Source: Mitsuaria chitosanitabida ATCC BAA-476 = NBRC 102408 (GTDB taxonomy: Bacteria; Pseudomonadota; Gammaproteobacteria; Burkholderiales; Burkholderiaceae_C). Taken from it: a stretch of 64,000 nt of DNA. The position numbers and the translations under genes were made by a program. Below, piece after piece: positions 43,537 through 53,507 of this stretch. The notes below the pieces were generated by a model. That model searched no databases. It was not told the origin of the DNA and worked only from the letters and a program-made list of their open reading frames with translations. The stretch is from assembly GCF_001598255.1 (NCBI RefSeq), contig NZ_BCYP01000012.1:43347-107346 (forward strand), read 5' to 3'. Numbering within the stretch: position 1 is the first letter of the stretch; every line of letters begins with the position of its first letter.

Positions 43537-44784
43537 TCAGCGCGCGGGCCCGCTCAAGCGACCGACGCGTCCCAGCCAGGCCTGGGCCGGTCCCACCAGC
43601 CAGGCGCGCGCCGCCTCCGACTGACGCAGCTGCAGGTCCAGGAAGGCCACGCTGACCTGCTGCGCGGCGATCAGGCCCAGTTGCTGCTCGTGCAGCCGGC
43701 GGTAGTCCGGCACGGCAGGTACGGGCGCCAGACGCGTCGGCCCTTCCTGGCCGCGGCCGCCGCGCCCGCCGCCGCCTCCGCCGCGACGTCCCTGTGACGG
43801 GCCCTGGTTCTGGTTGGCCTCCTCGCGGCGACGCATCGCCGCCTCGCCCTCGGTCTCCGGCCGCGGCTCGTTGCCGGCGAAGGCCGCATGGGCCACCTCG
43901 CCGACGCTGAGCAGCCAGCGCCGATCCGCCGGCATCGCCTGGAAGGGCGCCTCACGCCAGCGCGTGTCCTTGACGTTGTTCAGCAGGTCGTTGTCCTCGG
44001 GGCTGGTCAGGCTCAGCACGGGGATGGCCAGCTCGCGATAGCGCTCCGGCTGGGGCGTGGCCATCACCTGCGGGCTGATCACGATCACCGCGCGCGGCTG
44101 CAGGCTCTTGAGCGCGAGCACCGCGCCATCGGGCTGGCGTTCGCCCGCGAGGGCCAGAGCCGCCTGCGCGCCGAGCTCATAGCCCGCGACCACCGCGCGC
44201 GACCAGTCGAAGGCGCGCCACGGCGCCTCGCCCTGACGGCCCAGGCGCTGGGCCTCGGCCAGCAGCTCGTCCAGCCGCGCCAGGCGCTTGCGCATCTCGG
44301 CGTCGGCGTAATGGCGCCGGCCGAGCTCGTTGAACTCCGCCGCGCGGGCCCGGTCGGAGGACCAGGCCGCCGCGTCCTCGTCCAGCGGCTGCAGCGACAG
44401 CACCGCATAGCCGGCCGCGGCCCAGGCGCGGCGCCAGCGCAGACCGGCGGCTTCCGTCTCGCCCAGGCCCGGCAGGTAGAGCACCACCGGCCGCGGCGTC
44501 ACGCCCGGGCTCCCGGCGGTGGTGATGGACAGGCGCACGTCGTCGCCGCGCAGGCGCCAGCTGATGGCCTGGATCTCCACCGGCGCGCCGGCGGGCGCGT
44601 AGCCGCTGGCCGCGAAGTCGCGTTGCTGCTGCTGTTCCTCGACCCGCGCCTTGGGGGGCGAGCCCGCGCAGCCGGCCAGCGACAGCGCCACGCCCAGCGC
44701 GATCGCGCCCAGAACGGACGCGGCCGGCGCGTGAAGGCGCCGGCCGTGGGGAAGGGAGGACGAGGAAGTCAGGCTGTCGGTCAT
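43537..44784 (-). CDS. DUF3530-like alpha/beta-hydrolase lipoprotein
   Basis: 415 residues. A hydrophobic signal ends in a lipobox-like LSLAGC, so it is probably a lipoprotein. The body looks like a divergent alpha/beta hydrolase: RPVVLYLPGLGETEAAGLRWRR near the first strand, and RAVVAGYELGAQAALALAG at the nucleophile-elbow position, where Tyr-Glu-Leu-Gly replaces the usual Gly-x-Ser-x-Gly, so catalysis is doubtful. A Gly/Arg/Gln-rich low-complexity insert (about residues 320-350) follows. Similar proteins are annotated DUF3530 in Proteobacteria. No function is known. It is a single gene upstream-bounded by ybaL. Confidence 0.65.
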   Translation of the reverse strand: MTDSLTSSSSLPHGRRLHAPAASVLGAIALGVALSLAGCAGSPPKARVEEQQQQRDFAASGYAPAGAPVEIQAISWRLRGDDVRLSITTAGSPGVTPRPVVLYLPGLGETEAAGLRWRRAWAAAGYAVLSLQPLDEDAAAWSSDRARAAEFNELGRRHYADAEMRKRLARLDELLAEAQRLGRQGEAPWRAFDWSRAVVAGYELGAQAALALAGERQPDGAVLALKSLQPRAVIVISPQVMATPQPERYRELAIPVLSLTSPEDNDLLNNVKDTRWREAPFQAMPADRRWLLSVGEVAHAAFAGNEPRPETEGEAAMRRREEANQNQGPSQGRRGGGGGGRGGRGQEGPTRLAPVPAVPDYRRLHEQQLGLIAAQQVSVAFLDLQLRQSEAARAWLVGPAQAWLGRVGRLSGPAR

Positions 44785-44921
44785 GGGCCGCGACGCTATG
44801 CGAGGGATGTAAAGCCGCGATTGCTGGTCGCGGCCACCGGGCTGGCGCGGGATGCCCGTCCCGCGTCCGGCATGGGGATCCGGGCCGGGCGGGCGCCGCG
44901 CGCGGCCCCGCCCGCGGCGCG

Positions 44922-46655
44922 TCAGTGCGCGTTGCCCATCAGGGGCGCGATGTCCTCGGGCATGGGCGCGTTGAAGCGCTGCAGCACGTGACGGCTCATG
45001 CCCTTGGCGAGTTCCTCCTCGCCGTAGAACACCGTGCCGAGTTGCTCCTTGCGCAGCAGCGCGGACTCGTCCTCGCCGTGCGTGCGCAGCACGATCTCGA
45101 TGCCGGGGTTGAGCTGGCGGGCCGTCTCGGCCATCTGGCGCGCGCGCATCGAGTCGGGCGTCGCCACGACCAGCATCGCCGCGTTGGCGATGTGCGCCTG
45201 CACCAGCACCATCGGGTCGGCCGCGTCGCCGCTCACTGCCGCGATGCCGCGCTTGCGCAGCGCCTCGACGGTCTCGCGGCTCTGCTCGGCGACGACGAAG
45301 GGGATCTCCCGTTCCTGCAGCGCGTCCGCGATCCGGCGACCCACGCGGCCGAAGCCCACCAGCACGACCTGACCCTCCAGGTACTGGCGCTCGGTGGTCT
45401 GCGGCAGCTCGGCGTAGGGATCGTCGCGGGCCTCGAGCTTGCGCGCGAAGGCCGAGCGCGCCAGCACCCAGGACCGCAGCGGCTTGACCATCGCGAACAT
45501 CACCGGATTCAGCGCGATCGAGATCAGCGCCGCGGCCAGCACCAGGTTCATGCCCGCCTTGGGCAGCAGCCCCAGCTGCAGCCCCAGGCCCGCGAGGATG
45601 AAGCTGAACTCCCCGATCTGCGCCAGGCTGGCCGACACCGTCATCGCCGTGTTCAGCGGATAGCGGAAGGCGATCACCAGCAGCGTCGCCGCCAGCGCCT
45701 TGCCGACCATGACGATGGCCACCACGCCCAGCAGGTGCCAGGGCTGTTCCACCAGCGTCATCGGGTCGAACAGCATGCCCACCGACACGAAGAACAGCAC
45801 CGAGAACGAGTCCCGCAGCGGGAGCGACTCCTGCGCGGCGCGGTGGCTGTACTCGGACTCGCGCATCACCATGCCGGCGAAGAAGGCGCCCAGCGCGAAG
45901 GACACGTGGAAGAGCTCGGCCGCGCCGTAGGCGATGCCGATCGCCACCGCGATGACCATCAGCGTGAACAGCTCGCGCGAGCCGGTGCGCGCCACCTGCC
46001 ACAGCAGCCAGGGCAGCACGCGGCGGCCCACCACCAGCATCAGCACCACGAAGGCGGCCATCTGCGCCAGGGTCTCGGCGATGGTGCGCCACAGCGGGGC
46101 GCTGCTCGAGGTGTCCAGCGAGGCGCCGCCGAGCACCGGCGCCAGCGGCGGCAGCAGCACCAGGATCAGCACGGTGGCCAGGTCCTCGACCACCAGCCAG
46201 CCCACCGCGATGCGGCCGTTGACCGATTCCAGCGTGCCGCGCGCCTCCAGCGCCTTGAGCAGCACCACCGTGCTGGCGCAGGACAGCGACAGGCCGAAGA
46301 CCAGCGCCGCGCCGGTCGACCAGCCCCACCACAGGGCCAGGCCCATGCCCAGCAGCGTGGCCGCGCCCATCTGGACGATGGCGCCGGGCAGGGCGATGCG
46401 CTTGACCGCCATCAGGTCGCCCAGCGAGAAATGCAGGCCGACGCCGAACATCAGCAGCATCACGCCGATCTCGGAGAGCTGGGCCGCGATGCCCACGTCG
46501 GCGACGAAGCCGGGCGTGGCCGGGCCGATGATGATGCCGGCGATCAGGTAGCCGACCAGCGCGGGCAGCTTGACTCGCTCCGCGATGAAGCCGAAGACCA
46601 GGGCCAGGCCGAAGCCCATGGCCAGGGTCGAGATGAGGGAGACGTTGTGTTCCAT
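44922..46655 (-). CDS. ybaL: YbaL-type CPA2 cation/proton antiporter with RCK domain
   Basis: 577 residues. About twelve membrane helices (residues 1-385) with the CPA2/KefB features LVGYLIAGIIIGP, LLMFGVGLHF and ALVFGLSLSCASTVVLLKALE; then a cytosolic TrkA-N/RCK domain (about 410-530) with the nucleotide-binding VVLVGFGRVGRRIADAL motif. YbaL relatives are K+/H+ antiporters gated by nucleotides. Its ATG overlaps the stop of the DUF4936 gene by one base, so it is the last gene of the ygfZ-DUF4936-ybaL operon. Confidence 0.93.
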   Translation of the reverse strand: MEHNVSLISTLAMGFGLALVFGFIAERVKLPALVGYLIAGIIIGPATPGFVADVGIAAQLSEIGVMLLMFGVGLHFSLGDLMAVKRIALPGAIVQMGAATLLGMGLALWWGWSTGAALVFGLSLSCASTVVLLKALEARGTLESVNGRIAVGWLVVEDLATVLILVLLPPLAPVLGGASLDTSSSAPLWRTIAETLAQMAAFVVLMLVVGRRVLPWLLWQVARTGSRELFTLMVIAVAIGIAYGAAELFHVSFALGAFFAGMVMRESEYSHRAAQESLPLRDSFSVLFFVSVGMLFDPMTLVEQPWHLLGVVAIVMVGKALAATLLVIAFRYPLNTAMTVSASLAQIGEFSFILAGLGLQLGLLPKAGMNLVLAAALISIALNPVMFAMVKPLRSWVLARSAFARKLEARDDPYAELPQTTERQYLEGQVVLVGFGRVGRRIADALQEREIPFVVAEQSRETVEALRKRGIAAVSGDAADPMVLVQAHIANAAMLVVATPDSMRARQMAETARQLNPGIEIVLRTHGEDESALLRKEQLGTVFYGEEELAKGMSRHVLQRFNAPMPEDIAPLMGNAH

Positions 46656-46993
46656 CAGCGCGCCTCCCCGGAACCGGCGACGGCGCGGAAGGCCTCGCGG
46701 TGGCGGGGTCCCTGCGCGAAGGCGCTCAGGGCGGCGGCGATGTCATGCTCCGCGGCGGCCGGGTCGGGCAGCCCGGGGCCGTAGATTTCCATCCAGGTGC
46801 TGAACACCGGATCGTTGTCCTGGCGCTGCAGCAGCCGCACCGGACGACCCTCCCGGGCCTGCTCGAAGGCGGCCTGCGCGGCCGCCAGCTGGTCCGCATG
46901 GACCTTGTAGTAGACGTAGAGCTCGATCGACGCGGCGGCGGCGGTCGAGCGATCGGCAGGATGGGCGGTGCGCGTCGGCGGCGAAGAGGTCAT
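46655..46993 (-). CDS. DUF4936 family protein
   Basis: 112 residues with an Ala/Thr-rich start and then SIELYVYYKVHADQLAAAQAAFEQ, VRLLQRQDNDPVFSTWMEIY and PRHREAFRAV. These match the short DUF4936 family seen beside ygfZ in Burkholderiales; the fold is probably ferredoxin-like. Function is unknown. It starts in a 4-bp overlap with ygfZ and ends in a 1-bp overlap with ybaL. Confidence 0.8.
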   Translation of the reverse strand: MTSSPPTRTAHPADRSTAAAASIELYVYYKVHADQLAAAQAAFEQAREGRPVRLLQRQDNDPVFSTWMEIYGPGLPDPAAAEHDIAAALSAFAQGPRHREAFRAVAGSGEAR

Positions 46994-47967
46994 TCAGGGG
47001 CTCCAATGAGGTAGGGAAGGGGACGGGGGCTCAGCAGCGGGCCTTGCGGGCCGCCCAGGTGCAGCGTGCCGGACTCCAGCGCGGCCAGCTTCACCTCGGC
47101 CAGCAGCAGCGGGCGGCCTTCCTGGCGGCCGAAGCCGGCCACCATGCCGGCCGGCTGCTCGCCGTCCTCGCTATGGAAGATCTCCTGGCCCGGGCGGACG
47201 TCGGCGTCGACCCCGTCCAGCGCGAACAGGTGGGTCCGGCGCTTGATCGTGCCACGGTACTGGCTGCGGGCGACGATCTCCTGGCCGGGATAGCAGCCCT
47301 TCTGGAAGTTCACGCCGCCGATCAGCTCGAAATTGATCATCTGGGGGACGAACTGCTCGACCGTGCCCTCGCGGACCCAGGCCAGGCCGGCGGTGACGTC
47401 CAGGCCCTGCCATTCCTCGGGGTCGATCAGCGGCAGCGCCGGGGCGGGCGCGGCGGCCGGCTGCAGCAGCAGGAAGCGCGGCGTGAGGCCGTCGTCGGGC
47501 AGGCGGGTGGCGTAGCCCTCGCCGCCGTCGGCCAGGGCCAGGCGGCCCACGGACCAGACCTCGGCCGGCGCGGCCTCGCCCAGCCAGTCGCGCGCCTGGG
47601 CGCCGGACAGGCCCCAGACGGCCCAGGCGGCGCTGTCGTCGCTCAGCTTGGTCTTGGCGCGCAGCACGAACATGGACAGGCGCTTGACCGTCGCCGGCAG
47701 GACTTCCGCGGGCAGCGCCATCAGCACCGACTGATCGTCCGGCTTGATCGCGAGCATGCTGGCCAGCAGCCGGCCCTTGGCCGAGCAGAAGCCCGCCAGG
47801 CGCGCCTGCCGCGGGGTCTGGAGGGCCAGGTCTTGCGTCAGCTGGCTGTGCAGGAACTTGGCCGATTCCTCGCCCTGGGCGCGGATCACGCCCCAGTCGG
47901 CCAACCGGACGGCGCCCAGGGCCGAACCCGGGACGGCGGGAGATGCATGGTGGAGGTCTTCGATCAT
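46990..47967 (-). CDS. ygfZ: folate-binding protein YgfZ
   Basis: 325 residues from the ATG at 47967. YgfZ uses tetrahydrofolate and supports assembly or repair of certain iron-sulfur enzymes such as MiaB. The signature KGCYPGQEIVARSQYRG is intact (Cys near residue 245), and the N-terminal GCVT-like fold includes KFLHSQLTQDLA and FCSAKGRLLA. First gene of the ygfZ-DUF4936-ybaL operon, divergent from mltG with 47 bp between the two start codons, so the promoters must overlap or lie in coding sequence. Confidence 0.93.
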   Translation of the reverse strand: MIEDLHHASPAVPGSALGAVRLADWGVIRAQGEESAKFLHSQLTQDLALQTPRQARLAGFCSAKGRLLASMLAIKPDDQSVLMALPAEVLPATVKRLSMFVLRAKTKLSDDSAAWAVWGLSGAQARDWLGEAAPAEVWSVGRLALADGGEGYATRLPDDGLTPRFLLLQPAAAPAPALPLIDPEEWQGLDVTAGLAWVREGTVEQFVPQMINFELIGGVNFQKGCYPGQEIVARSQYRGTIKRRTHLFALDGVDADVRPGQEIFHSEDGEQPAGMVAGFGRQEGRPLLLAEVKLAALESGTLHLGGPQGPLLSPRPLPYLIGAPE

Positions 47968-48014
47968 GGGGCCGATTATCATCAGCCCCCGCATCACATG
48001 AGAGGCGTTGGGTC

Positions 48015-49064
48015 TTGGCACGCGCGAAGAGAAGAACGAACAAGGGGTCCCGGAAGCAGGGGGGACGGATCGGCCGCTGGCTGCTGTCGCTGCTGGTGGG
48101 CCTGACCGTGCTGGCGGCGGGCGCCGCGGGCGCCGTCTGGTGGTGGCTGCAGCAGCCGCTGTTGCTGGAGAAGCCCAGCGTCGAGCTGTCCATCGAGCCC
48201 GGCACCGCGCCGATGCAGATCGCGCAGGCCTGGGTCGGCGCGGGCGTGCGGACCGATCCGCGCTTCCTGTACGAGTGGTTCCGCTGGTCGGGCCAGTCCA
48301 AGAAGATCCGCGCGGGCAGCTACGAGGTCCACGCCGGCATCACCCCCCGCGAGCTGCTGGACAAGATGGTCAAGGGCGACCAGACCCTGGAGCAGCTGCG
48401 CATCATCGAGGGCTGGAACTTCCGCCAGCTGCGCGCCGCGGTCGCGGCCGCGCCGGCGCTCAAGCAGACCCTGGCCTCGATGACGGACGAGCAGGTCATG
48501 GCCGCCCTGGGCGCGCCGGGCCAGGCGGCCGAGGGCCGCTTCTTCCCCGACACCTACGCCTACAGCCGCGGCGTCAGCGACCTGACCGTGCTGCGCCGCG
48601 CCCATGCGCTGATGCAGAAGCGGCTGGACAGCGCCTGGGCCGGGCGCTCGGACGGGCTGCCGCTGCGCAGCGCGGACGAGGCGCTGATCCTGGCCTCCAT
48701 CGTCGAGAAGGAGACCGGCGCCGCGGCCGACCGCGGGCTGGTGGCGGCCGTGTTCGTGAACCGCCTCAAGGCCGGCATGCCGCTGCAGACCGACCCGACC
48801 GTGATCTACGGGCTGGGCACGGAGTTCGACGGCAACCTGCGCAAGATCCACCTGCTGACGGACACCCCGTTCAACACCTACACCCGCGGCGGCCTGCCCC
48901 CCACGCCGATCGCGATGCCGGGACTGGCCGCGCTGCAGGCGGCGCTGCATCCGACCCCGTCCAAGGCGCTGTACTTCGTGTCGCGCGGCGACGGCACCAG
49001 CCAGTTCAGCGACGACCTGGCCGCGCATAATCGCGCGGTCAACAAATACCAGCGCGGCCGCTGA
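48015..49064 (+). CDS. mltG: endolytic transglycosylase MltG
   Basis: 349 residues from a TTG at 48015 (no ATG precedes the basic N-terminus). MltG cuts nascent glycan strands at the inner membrane and so sets glycan length. A basic cytosolic start is followed by one membrane helix (about 22-45), a LysM-like domain, and the YceG catalytic domain with [23 protein letters not shown] (catalytic Glu), [29 protein letters not shown] and [14 protein letters not shown]. It heads the mltG-tmk-holB-pilZ-tatD run typical of the order. Confidence 0.95.
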   Translation: MARAKRRTNKGSRKQGGRIGRWLLSLLVGLTVLAAGAAGAVWWWLQQPLLLEKPSVELSIEPGTAPMQIAQAWVGAGVRTDPRFLYEWFRWSGQSKKIRAGSYEVHAGITPRELLDKMVKGDQTLEQLRIIEGWNFRQLRAAVAAAPALKQTLASMTDEQVMAALGAPGQAAEGRFFPDTYAYSRGVSDLTVLRRAHALMQKRLDSAWAGRSDGLPLRSADEALILASIVEKETGAAADRGLVAAVFVNRLKAGMPLQTDPTVIYGLGTEFDGNLRKIHLLTDTPFNTYTRGGLPPTPIAMPGLAALQAALHPTPSKALYFVSRGDGTSQFSDDLAAHNRAVNKYQRGR

Positions 49065-49101
49065 GCGTCCGCGCTGCGCTTTTTCCAGAGAGCTTTCACG
49101 C

Positions 49102-49713
49102 GTGAGCGGCAGATTCATCACCTTCGAGGGCATCGACGGGGCCGGCAAGTCCACCCACATCGAGCGCGTCGCCCGGCACCTGCGCCAGGGCGGCGCCGAG
49201 CTCGTGCAGACGCGCGAGCCGGGCGGCACGCCGCTGGCCGAGTCGCTGCGCGAGCTCTTCCTGCATCGCGACATGGACGGCCTGACGGAGGCCCTGCTGG
49301 TCTTCGCCGCCCGCCGCGACCATGTCCGCAACGTGATCGCGCCGGCGCTGGCGCAGGGCCACACCGTGCTGTGCGACCGCTTCACCGACGCGAGCTTCGC
49401 CTACCAGGGCGGCGGCCGCGGGATGGACTGGCAGGTGCTGGGCACCCTGGAGCGATGGGTCCAGGAAGGCCGCGAGCCGGACCTGACCTTCTGGTTCGAC
49501 GTCGATCCCGCGGTGGCCGCGCAGCGGCGCGCCCAGGCGCGTGACGCGGATCGGTTGGAGCAGCTGGACCTCGCGTTCTTCGAGCGCGTGCGCGACGCCT
49601 ATCGCCGCCGGGCGGAGGGCTCGCCGACGCGCTTCGTCCGCATCGACGCGGGCGACACCATCGAGGGCGTCGGCGCGCAGGTGATCGCGGCGCTGGAGCA
49701 GCGGGGATGGTGA
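49102..49713 (+). CDS. tmk: thymidylate kinase
   Basis: 203 residues, GTG start at 49102. It phosphorylates dTMP to dTDP. The P-loop [22 protein letters not shown], the [19 protein letters not shown] block and the C-terminal RIDAG are diagnostic. It lies 37 bp after mltG and its stop overlaps the start of holB by seven bases. Confidence 0.97.
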   Translation: MSGRFITFEGIDGAGKSTHIERVARHLRQGGAELVQTREPGGTPLAESLRELFLHRDMDGLTEALLVFAARRDHVRNVIAPALAQGHTVLCDRFTDASFAYQGGGRGMDWQVLGTLERWVQEGREPDLTFWFDVDPAVAAQRRAQARDADRLEQLDLAFFERVRDAYRRRAEGSPTRFVRIDAGDTIEGVGAQVIAALEQRGW

Positions 49714-50768
49714 GCGAGTCCGCGATCAGCGGCGGAGCCGACACCGAGGTCGCGCTGGCCGACGGCGGCGCGTTGCCGCTGCCCTGGCTGGCGGGACCGC
49801 TGCATCAGGCGCTGACGCAAGGCCGCAGCCATGCGCTGCTGCTGCAGGGGCCGGCCGGCGTGGGCCAGTTCGACCTGGCGCTGCTGCTGGCGCAGGCCTG
49901 GCTCTGCGAGGCGCGCACCTCCACCGATCAACCGGGCTGCGGCCGTTGCGCCAGCTGCCACCTGCTGCGTTCGCGCTCGCATCCGGACTTCCAGGTGCTG
50001 CTGCCCGACGCGCTGCGCGAGCCGCTGGGCTTCGGCGCGATGGAGGGCGAGGAGGGCACGGCCAAGGCCAGCAAGACCAAGCCCAGCCGCGAGATCAAGA
50101 TCGAGGCGGTGCGCCAGATGCTGTCCTTCGCGCAGGTCAGCGCGGCGCGCGGCAAGGCCAAGGTCGTGGTGGTCTACCCGGCCGAGGCGCTGAACACCGT
50201 CGCCGCCAACGCGCTGCTCAAGACGCTGGAGGAGCCCGCCGGGCTGCTGCGCTTCGTGCTGGCCAGCGCGGCGCCGCAGCAACTGCTGCCGACCATCCGC
50301 AGCCGCTGCCAGCCGCTGCAGATGGCGCTGCCCGCGCGCGACGAGGCGCTGGGCTGGCTGGGCGCGCAGGGCGTGGACCAGCCGGAAGTGCTGCTCGCGG
50401 CCACCGGCGGGCGCCCGCAGGAGGCGCTGCAGTGGAGCGAGGAGGGCATCGCCGCCAGGACCTGGCTGGAGCTGCCGCGCCGCATCGCGCGGGGCGAGGC
50501 CGTCGCGCTGACCGACTGGCCGGTGCCGCGTGCGATCGCCGCGATGCAGCGCCTGGTGCACGACCTGATGCGCATCGCCCACGGCGCCACGCCGACCTTC
50601 TTCCCGCGCGACGCGCTGCCCAAGCTGCCGGCCGTGCGCGCGGCGCTGGAGCGCTGGGCCAAGGTGCTGCAGGACGCCGCCCGTCACGCGGACCATCCGC
50701 TCAACGCCGGCCTGCTGATGGAGTCCCTCGTGGCCCAGGGCCAGCAGGCGATGCGCCCGGCCCGCTGA
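49707..50768 (+). CDS. holB: DNA polymerase III subunit delta prime
   Basis: 353 residues. Delta prime is part of the clamp loader. It has the degenerate P-loop of non-hydrolysing delta prime ([11 protein letters not shown], lacking the Lys), the zinc-binding [10 protein letters not shown], the coupling segment [32 protein letters not shown] and the SRC motif [11 protein letters not shown] 49707 and GTG 49710 are both possible starts, overlapping the tmk stop. Confidence 0.95.
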   Translation: MVSESAISGGADTEVALADGGALPLPWLAGPLHQALTQGRSHALLLQGPAGVGQFDLALLLAQAWLCEARTSTDQPGCGRCASCHLLRSRSHPDFQVLLPDALREPLGFGAMEGEEGTAKASKTKPSREIKIEAVRQMLSFAQVSAARGKAKVVVVYPAEALNTVAANALLKTLEEPAGLLRFVLASAAPQQLLPTIRSRCQPLQMALPARDEALGWLGAQGVDQPEVLLAATGGRPQEALQWSEEGIAARTWLELPRRIARGEAVALTDWPVPRAIAAMQRLVHDLMRIAHGATPTFFPRDALPKLPAVRAALERWAKVLQDAARHADHPLNAGLLMESLVAQGQQAMRPAR

Positions 50769-50850
50769 GGGCCCGGCCGCGCGAGTAGACTCGACCCTCG
50801 TTCCGGATCCCGCCGATCCGACCCGACCACCCCCATTCCCCGCGACGCCC

Positions 50851-51246
50851 ATGACCTCGACCACGCCCGCTTCCGCCTCCGCCCCCGTGCCGGCCCCGGC
50901 GGGAGGCGCCCGGCCCAGCGTGATCCAGCTGGTGTTCAAGGAGAAGGGCGCGCTCTACGCGGCCTACATCCCGATCTTTTCCGAGGGCGGCGTGTTCGTC
51001 CCGACCAGCCGGGACTACAAGCTGGGCGAGGACATCTATCTGCTGATGACCCTGCCCGAGGACCCGAACCGCTATCCCGTCGCCGGCAAGGTCGCCTGGC
51101 TGACCCCGGCCAACGCGTCGGGCGGCCGCACGCAGGGCGTGGGCGTGCGCTTCCCCGGCGACGAGAAGACGCGGCTGATCAAGCTCAAGATCGAGGAACT
51201 GCTGGGGACGGCGATCTCCTCGGCCAAGCCGACGCAGACGATCTGA
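50851..51246 (+). CDS. pilZ: PilZ domain protein (type IV pilus-type)
   Basis: 131 residues: an Ala/Pro/Ser-rich start and then a PilZ domain with YIPIFSEGGVFVPT, KLGEDIYLLMTLPED, VAGKVAWLTPANA and GVGVRFPGDE. The canonical RxxxR c-di-GMP motif is absent, as in Pseudomonas PilZ itself, which is also encoded next to holB and is needed for type IV pilus assembly. Location and motif pattern support orthology. Confidence 0.9.
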   Translation: MTSTTPASASAPVPAPAGGARPSVIQLVFKEKGALYAAYIPIFSEGGVFVPTSRDYKLGEDIYLLMTLPEDPNRYPVAGKVAWLTPANASGGRTQGVGVRFPGDEKTRLIKLKIEELLGTAISSAKPTQTI

Positions 51247-51361
51247 GCGGGACCGTCGGCCCAGGGCCGACGAAGCGCCGATCGCTGCCGATTCCTGATG
51301 ATTCCGACGCCGCCTCGCGCGGCGTCGCGCCTTCCGGGGCGGACCCGGACGAGTTGCCCCG

Positions 51362-52147
51362 ATGTACATCGATTCCCATTGCCACCTGAGCTTCCCCGAG
51401 CTCAAGTCCCAGCTCCCCGATCTGCTCGCCGCCATGGACGCGGCCGACGTGCGTCAGGCCATCTGCATCTGCACGACCATGGAGGAGTTCCCCGAGGTCC
51501 GCGGCCTGGCCGATGCCCATGGGCAGCTGTTCGCCACGGTCGGCGTGCACCCGGACAGCGACGAGGTCCACGAGCCCAGCGTGGACGAGCTGGTCGCCGG
51601 CGCGGCCCACCCCAAGGTGGTGGCCATCGGCGAGACCGGGCTGGACTACTACCGCCTCAACGGCCGGACCATCGAGGAGATGGAATGGCAGCGCGAGCGC
51701 TTCCGCAACCACATCCGCGCGGCGCGGCGCACCGGCAAGCCGCTGGTGATCCACACCCGCTCGGCGGCCGAGGACACCCTGCGGCTGATGCGCGAGGAGC
51801 AGGCCGGCGAGCCCGGCGGCGTGGTGCACTGCTTCACCGAAACCCTGGACGTGGCGCGGGCCTCGCTGGACCTGGGCTTCCATATCTCGTTCTCGGGCAT
51901 CGTGACCTTCAAGAACGCCGCCGACCTGCGCGAGGTGGCCAAGATGGTGCCGGCCGATCGCCTGCTCATCGAGACCGACAGCCCCTACCTGGCCCCGGTC
52001 CCCTTCCGCGGCAAGCTGAACCAGCCGGCCTACGTGCCGCATGTGGCCAAGCTGATCGCCGAGGTCCGCGGGGTGCCGGTGGAGACCCTGGCCGAGCAGT
52101 GCACCGCGAACACGCGGCGTCTGTTCCAGCTGCCCGAGGCGGCCTGA
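51362..52147 (+). CDS. TatD family metal-dependent hydrolase
   Basis: 261 residues with the TIM-barrel metal hydrolase motifs of the TatD/YcfH group: MYIDSHCHLSF at the start, VGVHPDSDE, IGETGLDYYR, VIHTRSA, VVHCFTE and LIETDSPYLAPVPFRGK. Members are 3'-5' DNA exonucleases or related deoxyribonucleases. It starts 115 bp after pilZ and is followed 1 bp later by the ankyrin gene. Confidence 0.94.
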   Translation: MYIDSHCHLSFPELKSQLPDLLAAMDAADVRQAICICTTMEEFPEVRGLADAHGQLFATVGVHPDSDEVHEPSVDELVAGAAHPKVVAIGETGLDYYRLNGRTIEEMEWQRERFRNHIRAARRTGKPLVIHTRSAAEDTLRLMREEQAGEPGGVVHCFTETLDVARASLDLGFHISFSGIVTFKNAADLREVAKMVPADRLLIETDSPYLAPVPFRGKLNQPAYVPHVAKLIAEVRGVPVETLAEQCTANTRRLFQLPEAA

Positions 52148-52148
52148 G

Positions 52149-52853
52149 ATGGCCGGGCGCCTCGTCATCACCCTGGCCCTGGGGCTGAGCCTGACGCTGC
52201 CCGCGGCGGCGCAGAGCCGCTTCTCGCCCGAGCCACCGGCGGCCGCCGCGTCCGCGTCGACGCCGTCGCCCGAGTTGCATGTCGCCGCCCGCAACGACCA
52301 TGCCGGCACGGTGATGTCGCTGCTGCTGGCCGGCGTCGACCCGAATCTGCGCGACGGCCAGCGCAACACGGCGCTGCACGTGGCGATCCGCGAGGAGTCG
52401 GGCAAGGCGCTGGAGGTGCTGCTCAAGAGCCCCGGCACCGACGTCAACGCCATCAACCAGGCGGGCGAGACCCCGCTGATGCTGGCGGCGATCCACGGGC
52501 GGCTCGACTGGGTGCAACTGCTGGTCAAGCGCGGCGCGCTGGTCAATGACGCGGGCTGGACGGCCCTGCATTACGCCGCGGCCGGCCCCAACGAGCACGT
52601 CGTGCGCTGGCTGCTGGAGCAGGGCGCCGAGATCGATGCCCGTTCTCCCAACGGCACCACGCCGCTGATGATGGCCGCCGGCTATGGCGGCCTCAGCGGG
52701 GCCGACATCCTGATCGACGCGGGCGCCGACGTGACCCTGCGCAACGACCACCGGATGAGCGCCGCCGACTTCGCCCGGCGCGCCGGGCAGGACGAACTGG
52801 CGGAGCGGCTGGACCAGCTCGCCAAGCGGGCGCCCAAGCCCGAGGCGCGCTGA
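52149..52853 (+). CDS. exported ankyrin-repeat protein
   Basis: 234 residues. A signal peptide (cleaved near AAAQS) and about five ankyrin repeats: PELHVAARNDHAGTVMSLLL, NTALHVAIREE, GETPLMLAAIHGRLDWVQLLV, GWTALHYAAAG and GTTPLMMAAGYGG. It is probably a periplasmic protein-binding scaffold. It begins 1 bp after the tatD stop, so it shares that transcript; the same neighbour order is common in Burkholderiales. Partner unknown. Confidence 0.9.
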   Translation: MAGRLVITLALGLSLTLPAAAQSRFSPEPPAAAASASTPSPELHVAARNDHAGTVMSLLLAGVDPNLRDGQRNTALHVAIREESGKALEVLLKSPGTDVNAINQAGETPLMLAAIHGRLDWVQLLVKRGALVNDAGWTALHYAAAGPNEHVVRWLLEQGAEIDARSPNGTTPLMMAAGYGGLSGADILIDAGADVTLRNDHRMSAADFARRAGQDELAERLDQLAKRAPKPEAR

Positions 52854-53070
52854 GCCCGCGCCCGTCCCGGCTGACGGCCGGTCGAGGCGGCGAGCCCGCG
52901 GCCGGACCCTCGGTTGTGAGGCGGCTGCTGGCAAATCCCTAGGAATCCGTCTGACACGCCGTTTGGCCGGGCGCCGACTCTTGCCGCCCCGGTCCGGTCT
53001 CTACAGTTCATCCCATGCCGGCACCCCTCGCCGGACCCCTCATGGCCCTGGACTTCCGCTGGAGACCGAC

Positions 53071-53340
53071 ATGCTGACCTCGACTCAAGACTTCGCCGCC
53101 AACCCGTTCGCGATGCTGCTGGACCCGGAGCGCGTCGCCCACGAGGTCGCCTGCTCCGAGCGCCTGGCGCGCCTGCGCAGCCGCGTCTACCGCCCGCTGG
53201 ACAAGCCCCTGATCGCCCATCGCGGCGCGGCCGACCAGGCCAGCTTCGACGAGATGATCGACGCCACCGAGCTGTCCGAGGAAGACCTGCTGCCGCTGGA
53301 CGACGAACCGGCGATCGGCGAGGTCTCGATCGACGCCTGA
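53071..53340 (+). CDS. small acidic hypothetical protein, 89 aa
   Basis: Starts at ATG 53071 after a GGAG ribosome site. The first half (MLLDPERVAHEVACSERLARLRSRVYRPLDKP) looks helical with balanced charge; the C-terminal ~30 residues are strongly acidic. Codon use fits the genome. There is no signal peptide or membrane segment, and I do not recognise a family. It is separated from neighbours by over 160 bp on both sides, so it is a single-gene unit. Confidence 0.7.
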   Translation: MLTSTQDFAANPFAMLLDPERVAHEVACSERLARLRSRVYRPLDKPLIAHRGAADQASFDEMIDATELSEEDLLPLDDEPAIGEVSIDA

Positions 53341-53507
53341 CCCTGTCGACCGGCCTCGCGGCGCGACGGCCGGACCCGCCCTTGTCGGCGGTGTCTGACT
53401 TCCGCTTCCGACCGCCGACTACACCCGGCGCATGACCGCCTCCTTAGCATGGCTTCCACAAGGTCCCGAAAGACCGTCCGACGCTCAGCTGAACTGGAGA
53501 TGACCCC

